Shown here piece after piece: positions 24,404-33,386 of a stretch of DNA of 54,164 nt. Within the stretch, counting starts at the first letter, position 1; each line of letters opens with the position of its first letter. The stretch is taken from positions 1 through 54,164 of the forward strand of contig OMXA01000012.1 in assembly GCA_900314905.1 (NCBI GenBank), in the 5' to 3' direction. Origin of the DNA: an uncultured Erysipelotrichaceae bacterium. Its GTDB lineage: Bacteria; Bacillota_I; Bacilli_A; Erysipelotrichales; Erysipelotrichaceae. The notes below the pieces were generated by a model. The model saw only the letters and a program-made list of their open reading frames with translations. It searched no databases and was not told the DNA's origin. A program made the position numbers and the translations under genes.

Positions 24404-26386
24404 CTAGGAATCGAACCGTTTTGTGAATTCATCTTCCGATAGAATCGGAATATTGAGCTGATGGGCTTTCTGATTCTTGGAAGACGTCGAATTCACATCA
24501 TTGTTGATCAGATAAGAGGTGCTCTTCGAAACAGAACCAGTAACCTTTCCGCCCTGCGATTCGATATATGCCTTCAGTTCGTTCCGGTTCCTGTAGTGAT
24601 GCACCTCTCCGGTAATCACGAAGGTCAGCCCTTCGCAGCGGTTTCCGCTTGCTTTCTGCGTCGTTTCCTGCACGGTGATCATCGGAAGCAGGTCATTCAG
24701 CACCGCAAGATTCTCCGGATCATGAAACCAGGTCACAAACGCCTTGCTCTTTTCAGGGCCGATCCCATCAATCTTGGAGAACACATCATCCTGTTCAGCA
24801 GACGCTGCTGCCGAAAACAGTTCTTTCCATGAATAAGTACTGAGCAGTTTCTTTGCAACATCCGGTCCCACCAGCGGAATGCATAATGCATAGATCAATC
24901 TGGCGTCCGTTACAAAGGAAGCCTTTGCGATCGAATCGACCAGATTCTTTGCGCTCTTCTCTCCGAATCCATCCAGCTGCGCAATCTCTTCCCTATGCAG
25001 AGGCAGTCGGTAGACATCCGCAAACGTTCTGATCCAGCCCTCATTGATAAATCTCGATAAAGTCTGTTCCGAGATGCCATCTACATCCATGCCTGCTTTC
25101 GAGACAAAGCGTGTGAACTTCTTCAGAGACTTAGCCGTGCACTTCGGATTTGTGCAGCGCAGCGTCTTCGTTCCGGAGATCTCACTTTCATGAATCTCCG
25201 TGGGTGCACCGCACACCGGACATACCGCCGGGATTGCCAGAGTTCCTTCCGTATGGCTCACATGAATGACCTTCGGAATGATCTTGTTTGCCTTGATGAC
25301 GGAAAGTGCCGTTCCTGCACCTCCGATCCCAAGCCGCTGGCACTCGCTGATATTGCAGAGGCTCGCCCTGCGGACCGTCGTTCCTTCGAGCTCCACCGGA
25401 TCGAATACAGCCACCGGTGTAATAGTCGAAGCAGCACAGGACCACTCCACATACTCCAGCTTCGTCTCTGCGGATTCATCCTGCCACTTGAAGGCAAAGC
25501 CCGCCCTGGTCGCATGATGACCAGTCACCGAGCCGGTGCTTGCATAAACCGTATCGTCATACGAAATGACAAGGCCGTCTACCGGATACGGATTGGATCC
25601 GTCCGTGACCTTCTCTGTCCACGCATCAATACGGGATCTGATGGTTTCAAGATCCGGATGATCAATCCGTTCATGATCGACCGTCCTGAACCCGAGTCCT
25701 TCCAGGAACTCCATGCGCTCACCCCAGGAAACGATCTCATGCTCACTGTAGACCAGCGTGAACGGAATCCATCGGATTCCCCTGCGCCTGACTTCTTCAG
25801 CATCTTTCAGGGAAAGCGAACCGCTGGCAAGATTTCTCGGATTCGCATAGTCTTCATCGCTTTCCATGCGGAACTTTTCAAAATCCGCATAGCTGATCAC
25901 TGCCTCGCCGCGGATCACCAGATGTCCTTTTTCTGAAATCTCCGGCAGGATGCCATGAATGGCAGAAGCAAGATGCGTGATATTCGTCCCGATATGACCA
26001 TCTCCGCGTGTCACGACTTTCGTCAGCTTCCCGCTGTCATAAGTCACTACCAGGGTCAGACCATCGAGTTTCCAGGACAGCCAGATCGGTCTGCCTTCTG
26101 CCCATTTCACCAGATCTTCCGGTTTCTTTGTTTTGGCAAGCGACAGAGCCGGAAATTCATGCGGCTCCTTCTGCCCGGCAATCGAATCTGCGCTGACTCG
26201 GTTTGTAGGGGAATCCGGCAGAATTTCTCCGGTTTCCTGCTCGAGCTTTTTCAGCTCATCGAACATGGCGTCCCATTCATAGTCCGTCATCTGTTCCGTC
26301 TTGCCGTTGTAATAAGCATCTGCTGCAGCATTCAGCTGATCGATCAGCTGACGCATGCGCAGGGTCTTGTCTTCTGCTTCGCTCAT
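24404..26386 (-). CDS. ligA: NAD-dependent DNA ligase, divergent form
   Basis: 660 aa. The Ia domain and adenylation domain have the catalytic lysine in LSWKLDGLTLVV (family usually KxDGxA), TRGDGHIGTN and NPRNLASGSLSLKD. The OB fold carries CAASTITPVAVFDPV where the usual form is TGRTGxITPVA. A four-Cys zinc finger (CPVCGAP, CTNPKCTAK), HhH repeats and a C-terminal BRCT domain (EGLTFVITGEVHHYRNRNEL) follow. All domains are present, so it is probably active. Seals nicks in replication and repair. One base after the pcrA stop. Confidence 0.93.
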   Translation of the reverse strand: MSEAEDKTLRMRQLIDQLNAAADAYYNGKTEQMTDYEWDAMFDELKKLEQETGEILPDSPTNRVSADSIAGQKEPHEFPALSLAKTKKPEDLVKWAEGRPIWLSWKLDGLTLVVTYDSGKLTKVVTRGDGHIGTNITHLASAIHGILPEISEKGHLVIRGEAVISYADFEKFRMESDEDYANPRNLASGSLSLKDAEEVRRRGIRWIPFTLVYSEHEIVSWGERMEFLEGLGFRTVDHERIDHPDLETIRSRIDAWTEKVTDGSNPYPVDGLVISYDDTVYASTGSVTGHHATRAGFAFKWQDESAETKLEYVEWSCAASTITPVAVFDPVELEGTTVRRASLCNISECQRLGIGGAGTALSVIKANKIIPKVIHVSHTEGTLAIPAVCPVCGAPTEIHESEISGTKTLRCTNPKCTAKSLKKFTRFVSKAGMDVDGISEQTLSRFINEGWIRTFADVYRLPLHREEIAQLDGFGEKSAKNLVDSIAKASFVTDARLIYALCIPLVGPDVAKKLLSTYSWKELFSAAASAEQDDVFSKIDGIGPEKSKAFVTWFHDPENLAVLNDLLPMITVQETTQKASGNRCEGLTFVITGEVHHYRNRNELKAYIESQGGKVTGSVSKSTSYLINNDVNSTSSKNQKAHQLNIPILSEDEFTKRFDS

Positions 26387-26387
26387 A

Positions 26388-28589
26388 TCAGCCCTCTGTC
26401 TTGTTCTTTTTCTTCAGAGAAGGATGCCCGGCCGCAATCTTATGAACCCCGGCAGGATACGCAAACGCAATCGTCGCAATACCGCCATTCACACTGATTA
26501 CGACTCCTTCGCCGAACTTGGCATGTTCCACCACATCACCAGTCTTCACACCGCCTTTTCTGGATGGCTCGAGAACCGATTTCGTCCGGATCAGATCCAT
26601 CTTCGGTTCGGATGGAACCGCACGGACTCTGGTACTCTGCGCCATTCTTCTTCCGGAAGAAGCTTCCTCCTGCCGCTGTCCGCCGATATGCCGGATATAG
26701 GCAGGATCAATTTCTTCCAGGAAGCGCGAAGGGGTGCGCACCCGCTGCAGAATGAAGCTGAAGCCTCCAGCTTCCGTCAGAAACAGCTCTTTTCTTGCCC
26801 GGGTAAAAGCGACATAGGCGAGCCGGCGTTCTTCTTCCACGCCGCGCATGCCTTCATTCATCGCCCGCTCATTCGGGAAAATACCATCATTCAGATCCGT
26901 CACGAATACGGTATCGAATTCAAGTCCCTTGGCCGCATGCACCGTCATCATCTGCACGCAGTCTGCCGTCTGTGCCTCATCCCGGTCTCCATACAGAGAC
27001 ACTTCCTGCAGGTATTCATCCAGAGTCCCATCCGGATTGTTTTTCACAAACTGGCGGATATCATCAATCAGTTCCTTCAGGTTCTCTACCCGATCTGAGT
27101 CTTCCGGGTTCTCTTCCAGGGAAGCCTGATATCCGGATTCGGTCATGATCCTGCTGAAAAGCTTGTCCAGCGAATATTCTCCGCTCTTCATGTCTTTGCG
27201 CCAGGATTCTACCTGAGAAGAGAACTGATCCAGCATTTTCTGGACCTTTCCGGAAAACAGAGGTCCCTTCTTCAGAACCTCATACATGCTGCAGGACTCT
27301 TCCTCGGCCTTTGCGGCTAGTGTTTCCAGAGTTTTCTGACCGATTCCTCTTTTCGGCCGATTGACGATTCTGCGGAACGACAGATCATCGCCGGAAACCA
27401 CCATGCGCAGATAGCATAATGCATCCTTGATTTCCTGACGTTCATAGAATCTCGTGCCGCCGAAAATGATATAAGGCACAAACGCATCCCGCAGCCCTTT
27501 TTCGATCGAACGGGACAGATAGTTGGAACGATAGAGAATTGCCATGCTGCGGTATTCTTCGCCCCTGGCATGAAGCTTGCGGATCTCTTCTGCAATCCAT
27601 GCTGCTTCATATTCATCACTCATCGCGCTGTAATGGACAATCTTTTCATCACTCTTGTTGGTCGTGAACAGATCCTTTTCCAGACGATGCTTATTGTTTT
27701 TAATCACCGAGTTCGCCCCATTCAGAATGCAGGCAGTCGAACGGTAGTTCTGATTGAGCATGATCGTCTCAGCTCCAGGAAAGTCCTTCGTGAAGTTCAT
27801 GATGATATCTACATCCGCGCCTCTCCACGTATAGATTGTCTGGTCCGGATCGCCGACTACATAAACACTGTTATGGTCACCGGCAAGCTGGCGGATCAGC
27901 ACATACTGCATGCGGTCGATATCCTGGAACTCATCCACATGGATATAGGCAAAGCGGTTCTGCCACTTTGCCAGAATATCCGGGAACTTCCGGAACATCC
28001 GGACGGTCCAGAAAATAAGGTCGTCAAAATCGAGCGCATACAGCTCTTCCTGACGTTTCAGATAGTATTCATACACCTTTGCCTTGGTCTTCTCTCCGGA
28101 GTACTTCCCGGCAATCTCCATTGCCCTTTCCGGCGTGATTTCCGCAGCCTTGTTGTTCGAGATGTAATCCAGCATGGAGCCGAAGCTGAACTGCTGCGTA
28201 TCCACTTCATACTTCTTATAAGCCTCTTTCAGAATCGACTTCTGATCATCCGCATCCATGACCGTGAAATTCCGCGGATATCCCATCGACTGAATATCCT
28301 GGCGCAGGATGCGCACGCAGAGACTGTGAATCGTACTGATCCAGGGCATGCCTTCTTCTTCCTTCAGCATTTCCCGGATCCGTTCTTTCATTTCATTCGC
28401 TGCTTTATTCGTGAACGTGATTGCCAGGATCTTCCATGCAGGCACCTGTTCTTCTTCGATCAGATGTGCAATCCGCATCGTCAGAACACGAGTCTTGCCG
28501 CTGCCTGCCCCTGCCACAATCCGCAGATATCTGGAATTACTCAGTACTGCTTTCTTCTGATTCTCATTCAGCAATCCGGTATCAATCAT
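26388..28589 (-). CDS. pcrA: ATP-dependent DNA helicase, UvrD/PcrA type
   Basis: 733 aa, normal length. Helicase motifs are in order: I AGAGSGKTRVLTMRIAHL, Ia TFTNKAANEMK, II VDEFQDIDRMQ, III GDPDQTIYTWRGAD, IV ILYRSNYLSR, V VMTVHAAKGLEFDTVFV (reads MMTVHAAKG) and VI RLAYVAFTRARKEL. The tail has the PcrA tudor-like domain GDVVEHAKFGEGVVISVNGG. Acts in repair and in removing RecA and RNA polymerase. The start overlaps the GNAT stop as ATGA. Confidence 0.96.
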   Translation of the reverse strand: MIDTGLLNENQKKAVLSNSRYLRIVAGAGSGKTRVLTMRIAHLIEEEQVPAWKILAITFTNKAANEMKERIREMLKEEEGMPWISTIHSLCVRILRQDIQSMGYPRNFTVMDADDQKSILKEAYKKYEVDTQQFSFGSMLDYISNNKAAEITPERAMEIAGKYSGEKTKAKVYEYYLKRQEELYALDFDDLIFWTVRMFRKFPDILAKWQNRFAYIHVDEFQDIDRMQYVLIRQLAGDHNSVYVVGDPDQTIYTWRGADVDIIMNFTKDFPGAETIMLNQNYRSTACILNGANSVIKNNKHRLEKDLFTTNKSDEKIVHYSAMSDEYEAAWIAEEIRKLHARGEEYRSMAILYRSNYLSRSIEKGLRDAFVPYIIFGGTRFYERQEIKDALCYLRMVVSGDDLSFRRIVNRPKRGIGQKTLETLAAKAEEESCSMYEVLKKGPLFSGKVQKMLDQFSSQVESWRKDMKSGEYSLDKLFSRIMTESGYQASLEENPEDSDRVENLKELIDDIRQFVKNNPDGTLDEYLQEVSLYGDRDEAQTADCVQMMTVHAAKGLEFDTVFVTDLNDGIFPNERAMNEGMRGVEEERRLAYVAFTRARKELFLTEAGGFSFILQRVRTPSRFLEEIDPAYIRHIGGQRQEEASSGRRMAQSTRVRAVPSEPKMDLIRTKSVLEPSRKGGVKTGDVVEHAKFGEGVVISVNGGIATIAFAYPAGVHKIAAGHPSLKKKNKTEG

Positions 28590-29338
28590 TTCTGTCTCAT
28601 GCTCCAGTAACCAATGTCTTCATAACCGATCTTCTTATAGATCCTTGCCGCCTGCGGATCCGTATAGAACAGGCATGGCATTCTGCCCTCCGCCAGAAGA
28701 TCATCCGAAAGCTTTGCCACACACGCCTCGGCATAGCCATGAGAACGGTAATCTTCTCTGGTGCAGACAGAAACCACCATTGCCATGTTCCGGCACTCTG
28801 CGGAAGTGGAAGCAGTAGACACCAGTCTTCCATCCTTTCTGATTCCGTAAAACCGGGATCCTTTTTCCTCAAGGTCCACACGGATCGCTGAGTGCGGAAA
28901 CGAAGCCGCCAGCAATTCAGCAATCTCTCCAGCATCCTCTTGTCCGAGTCTTACCACCTCAGAAGTGTCTGCTTTTCCATATGGCTTCTTCATTGCCGCA
29001 AATCTGCATTCGGAATGAACCGGGAAGCCGTCCAGTTTCAGACTCGTGATCAGACCAGTCTCGCCGCTGACTGTCACCACATCCAGCCGCTTCAGCAGTT
29101 CTTCCAGGAACTCCTGATCAATCCGGTTCTCATAGCTCTGAAGAATCAGCGACCTGCCATGCGCATAATAAAGAAATACCGAATGGATACCCGAAGCATC
29201 TTCGTCAATCCATACGGATACTTTGTCTCCATCTATCCCGAAATTCTCGATATCTCCGATCAGAAACAGGTTCATTGCCGGGTTCTGATCGAGATATGCA
29301 GAGAGCTCCGGTAAATCTTTTTCTTCTGCTTTTCTCAT
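28586..29338 (-). CDS. GNAT family N-acetyltransferase
   Basis: 250 aa. The C-terminal acetyl-CoA fold shows VVSVCTREDYRSHGYAEACV (motif A, RxxGxx variant) and LFYTDPQAARIYKKIGYEDI (motif B). The N-terminal half resembles a second degenerate GNAT-like domain (DLPELSAYLDQNPAMNLFLI). The protein heads the pcrA operon and its ATG is six bases after a consensus TATAAT, with no ribosome site, so the transcript may be leaderless. Substrate unknown. Confidence 0.85.
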   Translation of the reverse strand: MRKAEEKDLPELSAYLDQNPAMNLFLIGDIENFGIDGDKVSVWIDEDASGIHSVFLYYAHGRSLILQSYENRIDQEFLEELLKRLDVVTVSGETGLITSLKLDGFPVHSECRFAAMKKPYGKADTSEVVRLGQEDAGEIAELLAASFPHSAIRVDLEEKGSRFYGIRKDGRLVSTASTSAECRNMAMVVSVCTREDYRSHGYAEACVAKLSDDLLAEGRMPCLFYTDPQAARIYKKIGYEDIGYWSMRQK

Positions 29339-29344
29339 GAGTAG

Positions 29345-29384
29345 ATTATACCATCAGTCCCGTTAAACTCCCCGCATGATATAA
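29345..29384. promoter_or_regulatory. divergent promoters between the GNAT-pcrA operon and the methyltransferase trio
   Basis: On the minus strand TATAAT at 29350-29345 ends six bases before the GNAT start codon. On the plus strand TATAAT lies at about 29379-29384, preceded by TGA (extended -10), and is followed by AAAGGA ahead of the ATG at 29403. Neither has a clear -35. The shared gap is only 64 bases, so the two promoters may compete. Confidence 0.6.
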
Positions 29385-29402
29385 TGACCGAAAGGAAAAA
29401 AC

Positions 29403-30290
29403 ATGAGCGGAATATTACGAGCAGATCAATGGAAAGATTATATCCTTCTGGACGCAGGAAACGGTGAGAAACTGGAGCAGTGGAAAGGAATCACTCTGCG
29501 CCGTCCGGATCCTCAGGCCATCTGGCCCAGCGACCCGGAAGAATCTCTTTGGAAGCATGCAGACGCAGTCTATCATCGTTCCAGCAAAGGCGGCGGTCAG
29601 TGGGAATACCGCAAGCAGCTGCCCGAGTCCTGGACCGTCTCCTTCCGGGAACTTACCTTCAAGGTATCTCCGACCGGATTCAAGCACACCGGCCTCTTTC
29701 CGGAACAGGCAGTCAACTGGGACTGGATGAGCGATCTGATCCGGGCTCACCAGAACGAGAACCTCAGAATTCTGAATCTCTTTGCCTATACCGGCGGTGC
29801 AACCATGGCATGTTCTGCGGCAGGCGCAGCCGAAGTCATCCACGTGGATGCCGCCAAGGGAATGGTTCAGTGGGCAAAGGAAAACCGGGACCTCTGCAGC
29901 CTTCAGAATCATACTATCCGTTTCATCGTCGACGATGTCATGAAGTTCGTGGAACGGGAAAAGCGCAGAGGACATACCTATCATGGCATCCTGATGGATC
30001 CTCCTTCTTACGGAAGAGGTCCGAATGGAGAAATGTGGAAATTCGAGAAAGAAATCTCAGGCCTGATCCGGGCATGCCTGGACGTTCTGGATTCCCATGC
30101 CTTGTTCTTTCTGATCAACAGCTATACTGCAGGATTCTCCAGCATTGTTCTGGAAGATCTCATGAAAACAATGATCCTGCCCGAGCACCCAGATGGCACA
30201 GTCACTGCTGGCGAAGTTGCGATTCCGATGAAAAACCGGAATCTGAATCTGCCCTGCGGTATTTATGGAAGATGGCAGCGCAATGATTGA
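29403..30290 (+). CDS. class I SAM-dependent methyltransferase (RlmI/RlmK-like)
   Basis: 295 aa, start with ribosome site GAAAGGA. The catalytic region has ILNLFAYTGGATMACSAAGA (motif I), VIHVDAAKGMVQWAKENRDL, and ILMDPPSYGRGPNGEMWKFE, in which DPPSYG is typical of rRNA base methyltransferases. No N-terminal PUA domain, so the exact rRNA target is unclear. Overlaps the pseudouridine synthase start by eight bases; both likely modify rRNA. Confidence 0.88.
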   Translation: MSGILRADQWKDYILLDAGNGEKLEQWKGITLRRPDPQAIWPSDPEESLWKHADAVYHRSSKGGGQWEYRKQLPESWTVSFRELTFKVSPTGFKHTGLFPEQAVNWDWMSDLIRAHQNENLRILNLFAYTGGATMACSAAGAAEVIHVDAAKGMVQWAKENRDLCSLQNHTIRFIVDDVMKFVEREKRRGHTYHGILMDPPSYGRGPNGEMWKFEKEISGLIRACLDVLDSHALFFLINSYTAGFSSIVLEDLMKTMILPEHPDGTVTAGEVAIPMKNRNLNLPCGIYGRWQRND

Positions 30291-30966
30291 AGTACTGTAT
30301 GAAGACAACCACCTGCTCTGCGTCAAGAAACCGGTAAATGTTCCCGTTCAGAAAGACGCAAGCGGCGACCTGGATCTTCTGACAATGTGCAAGGACTATA
30401 TCAAAGTCAAATATGCAAAACCAGGCAATGTCTATCTCGGTCTCGTCCATCGTCTGGACCGCCCGACTGGCGGAACGATGGTATTTGCCCGCACTTCCAA
30501 AGCAGCTTCCCGCCTCAGTGACAGCATCCGGAAGAAAGAATTCCGGAAAACCTACCTGGCAATCCTGGACGGGTCGCCAGAAGAAAAACAGGGAACTTTG
30601 ATCGATTACCTGGAGAAAGACCCGCGCACCAACATGGTCCGCGTCAGCGATCCTGCTCATGGCAAGAAGTGCGTGCTCTCCTATGAAGTCCTGGCTGAAA
30701 AAAAAGGCAGAGCTCTGGTCCGCGTGCATCTTGAAACCGGCCGAAGCCACCAGATCCGGGTGCAGTTTTCTTCCAGGAATCTGCCCCTGGTCAATGATCA
30801 GCGCTATAACCCGCGTGCTGAGCGCGGCCAGATTGCCCTATGGGCATATGATCTCGTATTCCCGCACCCGATTACCAGGGAGCCGGTGCGGGTCACTTCG
30901 TTTCCTCCGGAAAGTGCTCCCTGGAATCTGTTCGAGGTGAAGCATGTCTGTGAAACGAACCCCTGA
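30283..30966 (+). CDS. RluA-family pseudouridine synthase
   Basis: 227 aa from the ATG at 30283 (an earlier in-frame ATG at 30265 lies deep inside the methyltransferase gene). The signature LVHRLDRPTGGTMVFART contains the catalytic Asp of HRLD. Later blocks are EKKGRALVRVHLETGRSHQIRVQFS and YNPRAERGQIALWAYDLVFPHP. No S4 domain, as in the short RluA-like group. Modifies uridines in rRNA or tRNA; the site is not predictable here. Confidence 0.93.
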   Translation: MIEVLYEDNHLLCVKKPVNVPVQKDASGDLDLLTMCKDYIKVKYAKPGNVYLGLVHRLDRPTGGTMVFARTSKAASRLSDSIRKKEFRKTYLAILDGSPEEKQGTLIDYLEKDPRTNMVRVSDPAHGKKCVLSYEVLAEKKGRALVRVHLETGRSHQIRVQFSSRNLPLVNDQRYNPRAERGQIALWAYDLVFPHPITREPVRVTSFPPESAPWNLFEVKHVCETNP

Positions 30967-32287
30967 AAGAAAAAAGAAGAAGCGCAGAAGATATCGTCTG
31001 GTCATCCCCGGTCAGAACAGCACTCCCGCCAGAAAAAACTCAGCTGTCCGCAAAGCTCCGGCAAGAAAAAAGAAACGCGTGCATCGCCACCTGCGCAAGG
31101 AAATCTGGTTTGTGCTCGCCGGCATCGCGGCAGTGCTGCTCCTCATTTATGTGCCACGCATCCGCCAGTCCAATGCCCTGAAGAAACTCGGTTACAGCAA
31201 AGAAGCGATCGCTGAAATCCGGAAAGACAAGCTTGCCGATACATTGCTGGAAAATCATTATTACAGCGATTATCTGCAGAGCTCCATTCTTGACGGAACT
31301 CTCAATACCGACTATCTGGATCTCTACACAGCCGTTTCTTCCGACCGCGGTCTGGATGCCAGAGACTTTCTGATTGCCGGCCGTCTGAAAGACAAGGGCT
31401 ATGAGGCAGATCAGATTCAGAACCTGTTCAAGAATCTGGAATGGTGGGAAATCACCCCGCTCTTAGTCTTTGATTATCAGCCCATCGAAACCAATTATAT
31501 CGACGACGTCATCAGCCACCGTGACAGCAGCTCCCGAACGAACTTCGTGCTGAGCGGAACCTATTACACTCCCTACGGAAACACGAAAGCAGCAGACAGT
31601 TCCAGTATCACGATGCTGGTGAACAAGACCTACTACCTGGATCAGTCCTATTCACCAGCTGGCCTGACTGAGCTTTCCAGCTACTATGCTGCATCCGGGC
31701 AGCAGCTTGGCGCAGAAGCAGCAGCCGCCATGCAGGCATGGGGAGATGCCGGCCGGGGAGTGAACGTCTATTTCTATGCAAGCAGTGCATATCGTTCTTA
31801 TGAATCGCAGGAGACTGTTTATAACAACTATGTGCTCGCTTATGGCCAGGATGGTGCTGACGCAAGAAGTGCAAGACCTGGCTTCTCAGAACATCAGACC
31901 GGTCTGACCGTTGATCTGGCAGCAACCGGGGATGATGAAGGCCTGGAATTCAAAGATACCGCAGCTTATCAGTGGACCAGCACGAACTCTCAGGACTACG
32001 GGTGGATTCTGCGCTATCCCGAAGGCAAGGAGTCCATCACCGGATACGAATTCGAATCCTGGCATTACCGTTACGTCGGCGTTGAGATTGCCCAGGCAGT
32101 CTATAACTCCCAGCTGACTTATGATGAATTCTGGATGCTGTACCTTGCCCCATGGGAAAGTGAAGACAGCAAGCCCTCTGATGCGGTGCTGAACGCCGCC
32201 AGCTACAAAGTCTATTATCTCGGTCAGTCCGCTGAACCGGAAGCCTCTGCTTCCCCGGAACCCTCAGCGAGTCCTGCCGCAGGCTGA
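30944..32287 (+). CDS. D-alanyl-D-alanine carboxypeptidase, VanY/M15B type, membrane-anchored
   Basis: 447 aa. A very basic N-terminus (about 1-50) precedes one hydrophobic helix (IWFVLAGIAAVLLLIYVP), so the enzyme faces outward. The zinc-peptidase domain has SEHQTGLTVDL (His and Asp ligands), YGWILRYPEGKE and FESWHYRYVG (third ligand His). A middle stretch (about 80-200) is unassigned, and the C-terminus is a Ser/Glu/Pro low-complexity tail. Trims D-Ala from peptidoglycan peptides. Overlaps the previous gene by 23 bases with ribosome site GAGGTGA. Confidence 0.9.
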   Translation: MSVKRTPERKKKKRRRYRLVIPGQNSTPARKNSAVRKAPARKKKRVHRHLRKEIWFVLAGIAAVLLLIYVPRIRQSNALKKLGYSKEAIAEIRKDKLADTLLENHYYSDYLQSSILDGTLNTDYLDLYTAVSSDRGLDARDFLIAGRLKDKGYEADQIQNLFKNLEWWEITPLLVFDYQPIETNYIDDVISHRDSSSRTNFVLSGTYYTPYGNTKAADSSSITMLVNKTYYLDQSYSPAGLTELSSYYAASGQQLGAEAAAAMQAWGDAGRGVNVYFYASSAYRSYESQETVYNNYVLAYGQDGADARSARPGFSEHQTGLTVDLAATGDDEGLEFKDTAAYQWTSTNSQDYGWILRYPEGKESITGYEFESWHYRYVGVEIAQAVYNSQLTYDEFWMLYLAPWESEDSKPSDAVLNAASYKVYYLGQSAEPEASASPEPSASPAAG

Positions 32288-32304
32288 AAACCGATTGTTC
32301 CCTC

Positions 32305-32331
32305 AGACACCTGATCCTCCAGGTGTCTTTT
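32305..32331. terminator. bidirectional intrinsic terminator
   Basis: AGACACCTG (32305-32313) pairs exactly with CAGGTGTCT (32320-32328) around a six-base loop, followed by TTTATT on the plus strand. It lies between the carboxypeptidase stop (32287) and the convergent stop at 32330, so it serves the plus-strand trio and probably the minus-strand gene too. Confidence 0.8.
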
Positions 32332-33169
32332 ATTCTTCGGAATGCTCCTGCATCTCCTGATCTTTCAGAGCGCCGTAATGGCGATGCTTCATATCCGGGA
32401 ACACACGCACCAGACGGCTTTCCCCATGGCCTTTTTCGCCATATAGTTTCTGCCTCAATGCAGCATATCTCTGCTCCAGTTCCCTCTTGTCCCGGAATTG
32501 CGCCCTTGCAAGTTCAGCCTGAATTCTCGATTCCTGCACGCGCTGCGTCGTTTCCAGCGCCTGCTGTCCAAGCCGCTTCGACATCGGATCGGAGATGCTT
32601 CTCAGCAGTTTTCTCATCTGATCCAGGCGTTCGAGATCCCGATCCAGGGCATGAGCGGATCGGTTCGTCACATACAGATCAATGAGCAGTCCTGCATAGG
32701 CTATCATCAGAATCACCCACCGCAGCATCGTGCTGTGCGTGGTAAACGGAACTGCCAGCAGCAAGGGCTGAATCACCTCAATCAGAAGTACTGCAGCCAG
32801 GCCCCAGATCACGGTGAATTCCAGGCAGATATATCCTCTGAAATTGAATGGTTTCCGGCTGTAATCCCACCACTTCACATGAAAGGCTTTCTCCAGAATC
32901 ATGCCGCCAGCCAGCTCAATCAGATCGCCAGCACCTGCCCCGAACAGAAATACCACCCACGCAGGCACATGGACTCCCGCAGGAACCTGACTGGTCAGAT
33001 ACGTCACTGCCAGTCCTCCGAATCCGTAGATCGGGCATACCGGCCCATTCAGCATTCCGCAGTTGATGATCTTTCCCCGGACCGCCGCATTGTACAATAC
33101 TTCCCCGCACCAGCCTCCGAACGCATAAATCAGAAACAGCATTGCTCCTGTGTAAACAGCTTCCAGCAT
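32330..33169 (-). CDS. CmpB-type putative ABC transporter permease (predicted membrane protein)
   Basis: 279 aa from the ATG at 33169 (a GTG three codons earlier is possible). About five helices in the first 190 residues; FLIYAFGGWCGEVLYNAAVRG and CGMLNGPVCPIYGFGGL are the signature of PF06541-type proteins. The last about 90 residues are charged and helical, forming a cytoplasmic coiled-coil-like tail (RVQESRIQAELARAQFRDKR). Despite the family name no ATPase is nearby, and real function is unknown. Confidence 0.8.
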   Translation of the reverse strand: MLEAVYTGAMLFLIYAFGGWCGEVLYNAAVRGKIINCGMLNGPVCPIYGFGGLAVTYLTSQVPAGVHVPAWVVFLFGAGAGDLIELAGGMILEKAFHVKWWDYSRKPFNFRGYICLEFTVIWGLAAVLLIEVIQPLLLAVPFTTHSTMLRWVILMIAYAGLLIDLYVTNRSAHALDRDLERLDQMRKLLRSISDPMSKRLGQQALETTQRVQESRIQAELARAQFRDKRELEQRYAALRQKLYGEKGHGESRLVRVFPDMKHRHYGALKDQEMQEHSEE

Positions 33170-33311
33170 ATGAATCACTTTAACACATGCACATGTATTT
33201 TCTCTATCTCAGAATTGCAGAAGAATATCCTCCTCTGCAGAAATCTGCTCAGAGAAGCTCCGAACTATCTGCTGCTTGCAGACTCATTCTGCAGCAGATG
33301 TTCTTCCAGCA

Positions 33312-33340
33312 TTGACTCTTTCCGAAATGCAGTTTAAACT
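33312..33340 (+). promoter_or_regulatory. probable promoter of the 33387-34154 gene
   Basis: TTGACT (33312-33317), a 17-base spacer and TAAACT (33335-33340). This predicts transcription from about 33347, which would exclude the upstream in-frame ATGs at 33276 and 33330 and supports the start at 33387. The -10 is only a four-of-six match, so certainty is moderate. Confidence 0.45.
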
Positions 33341-33386
33341 TGCGGATAATGTGTGGGAGCTCTTCCCGCAATGCAAAGAAAACTAT

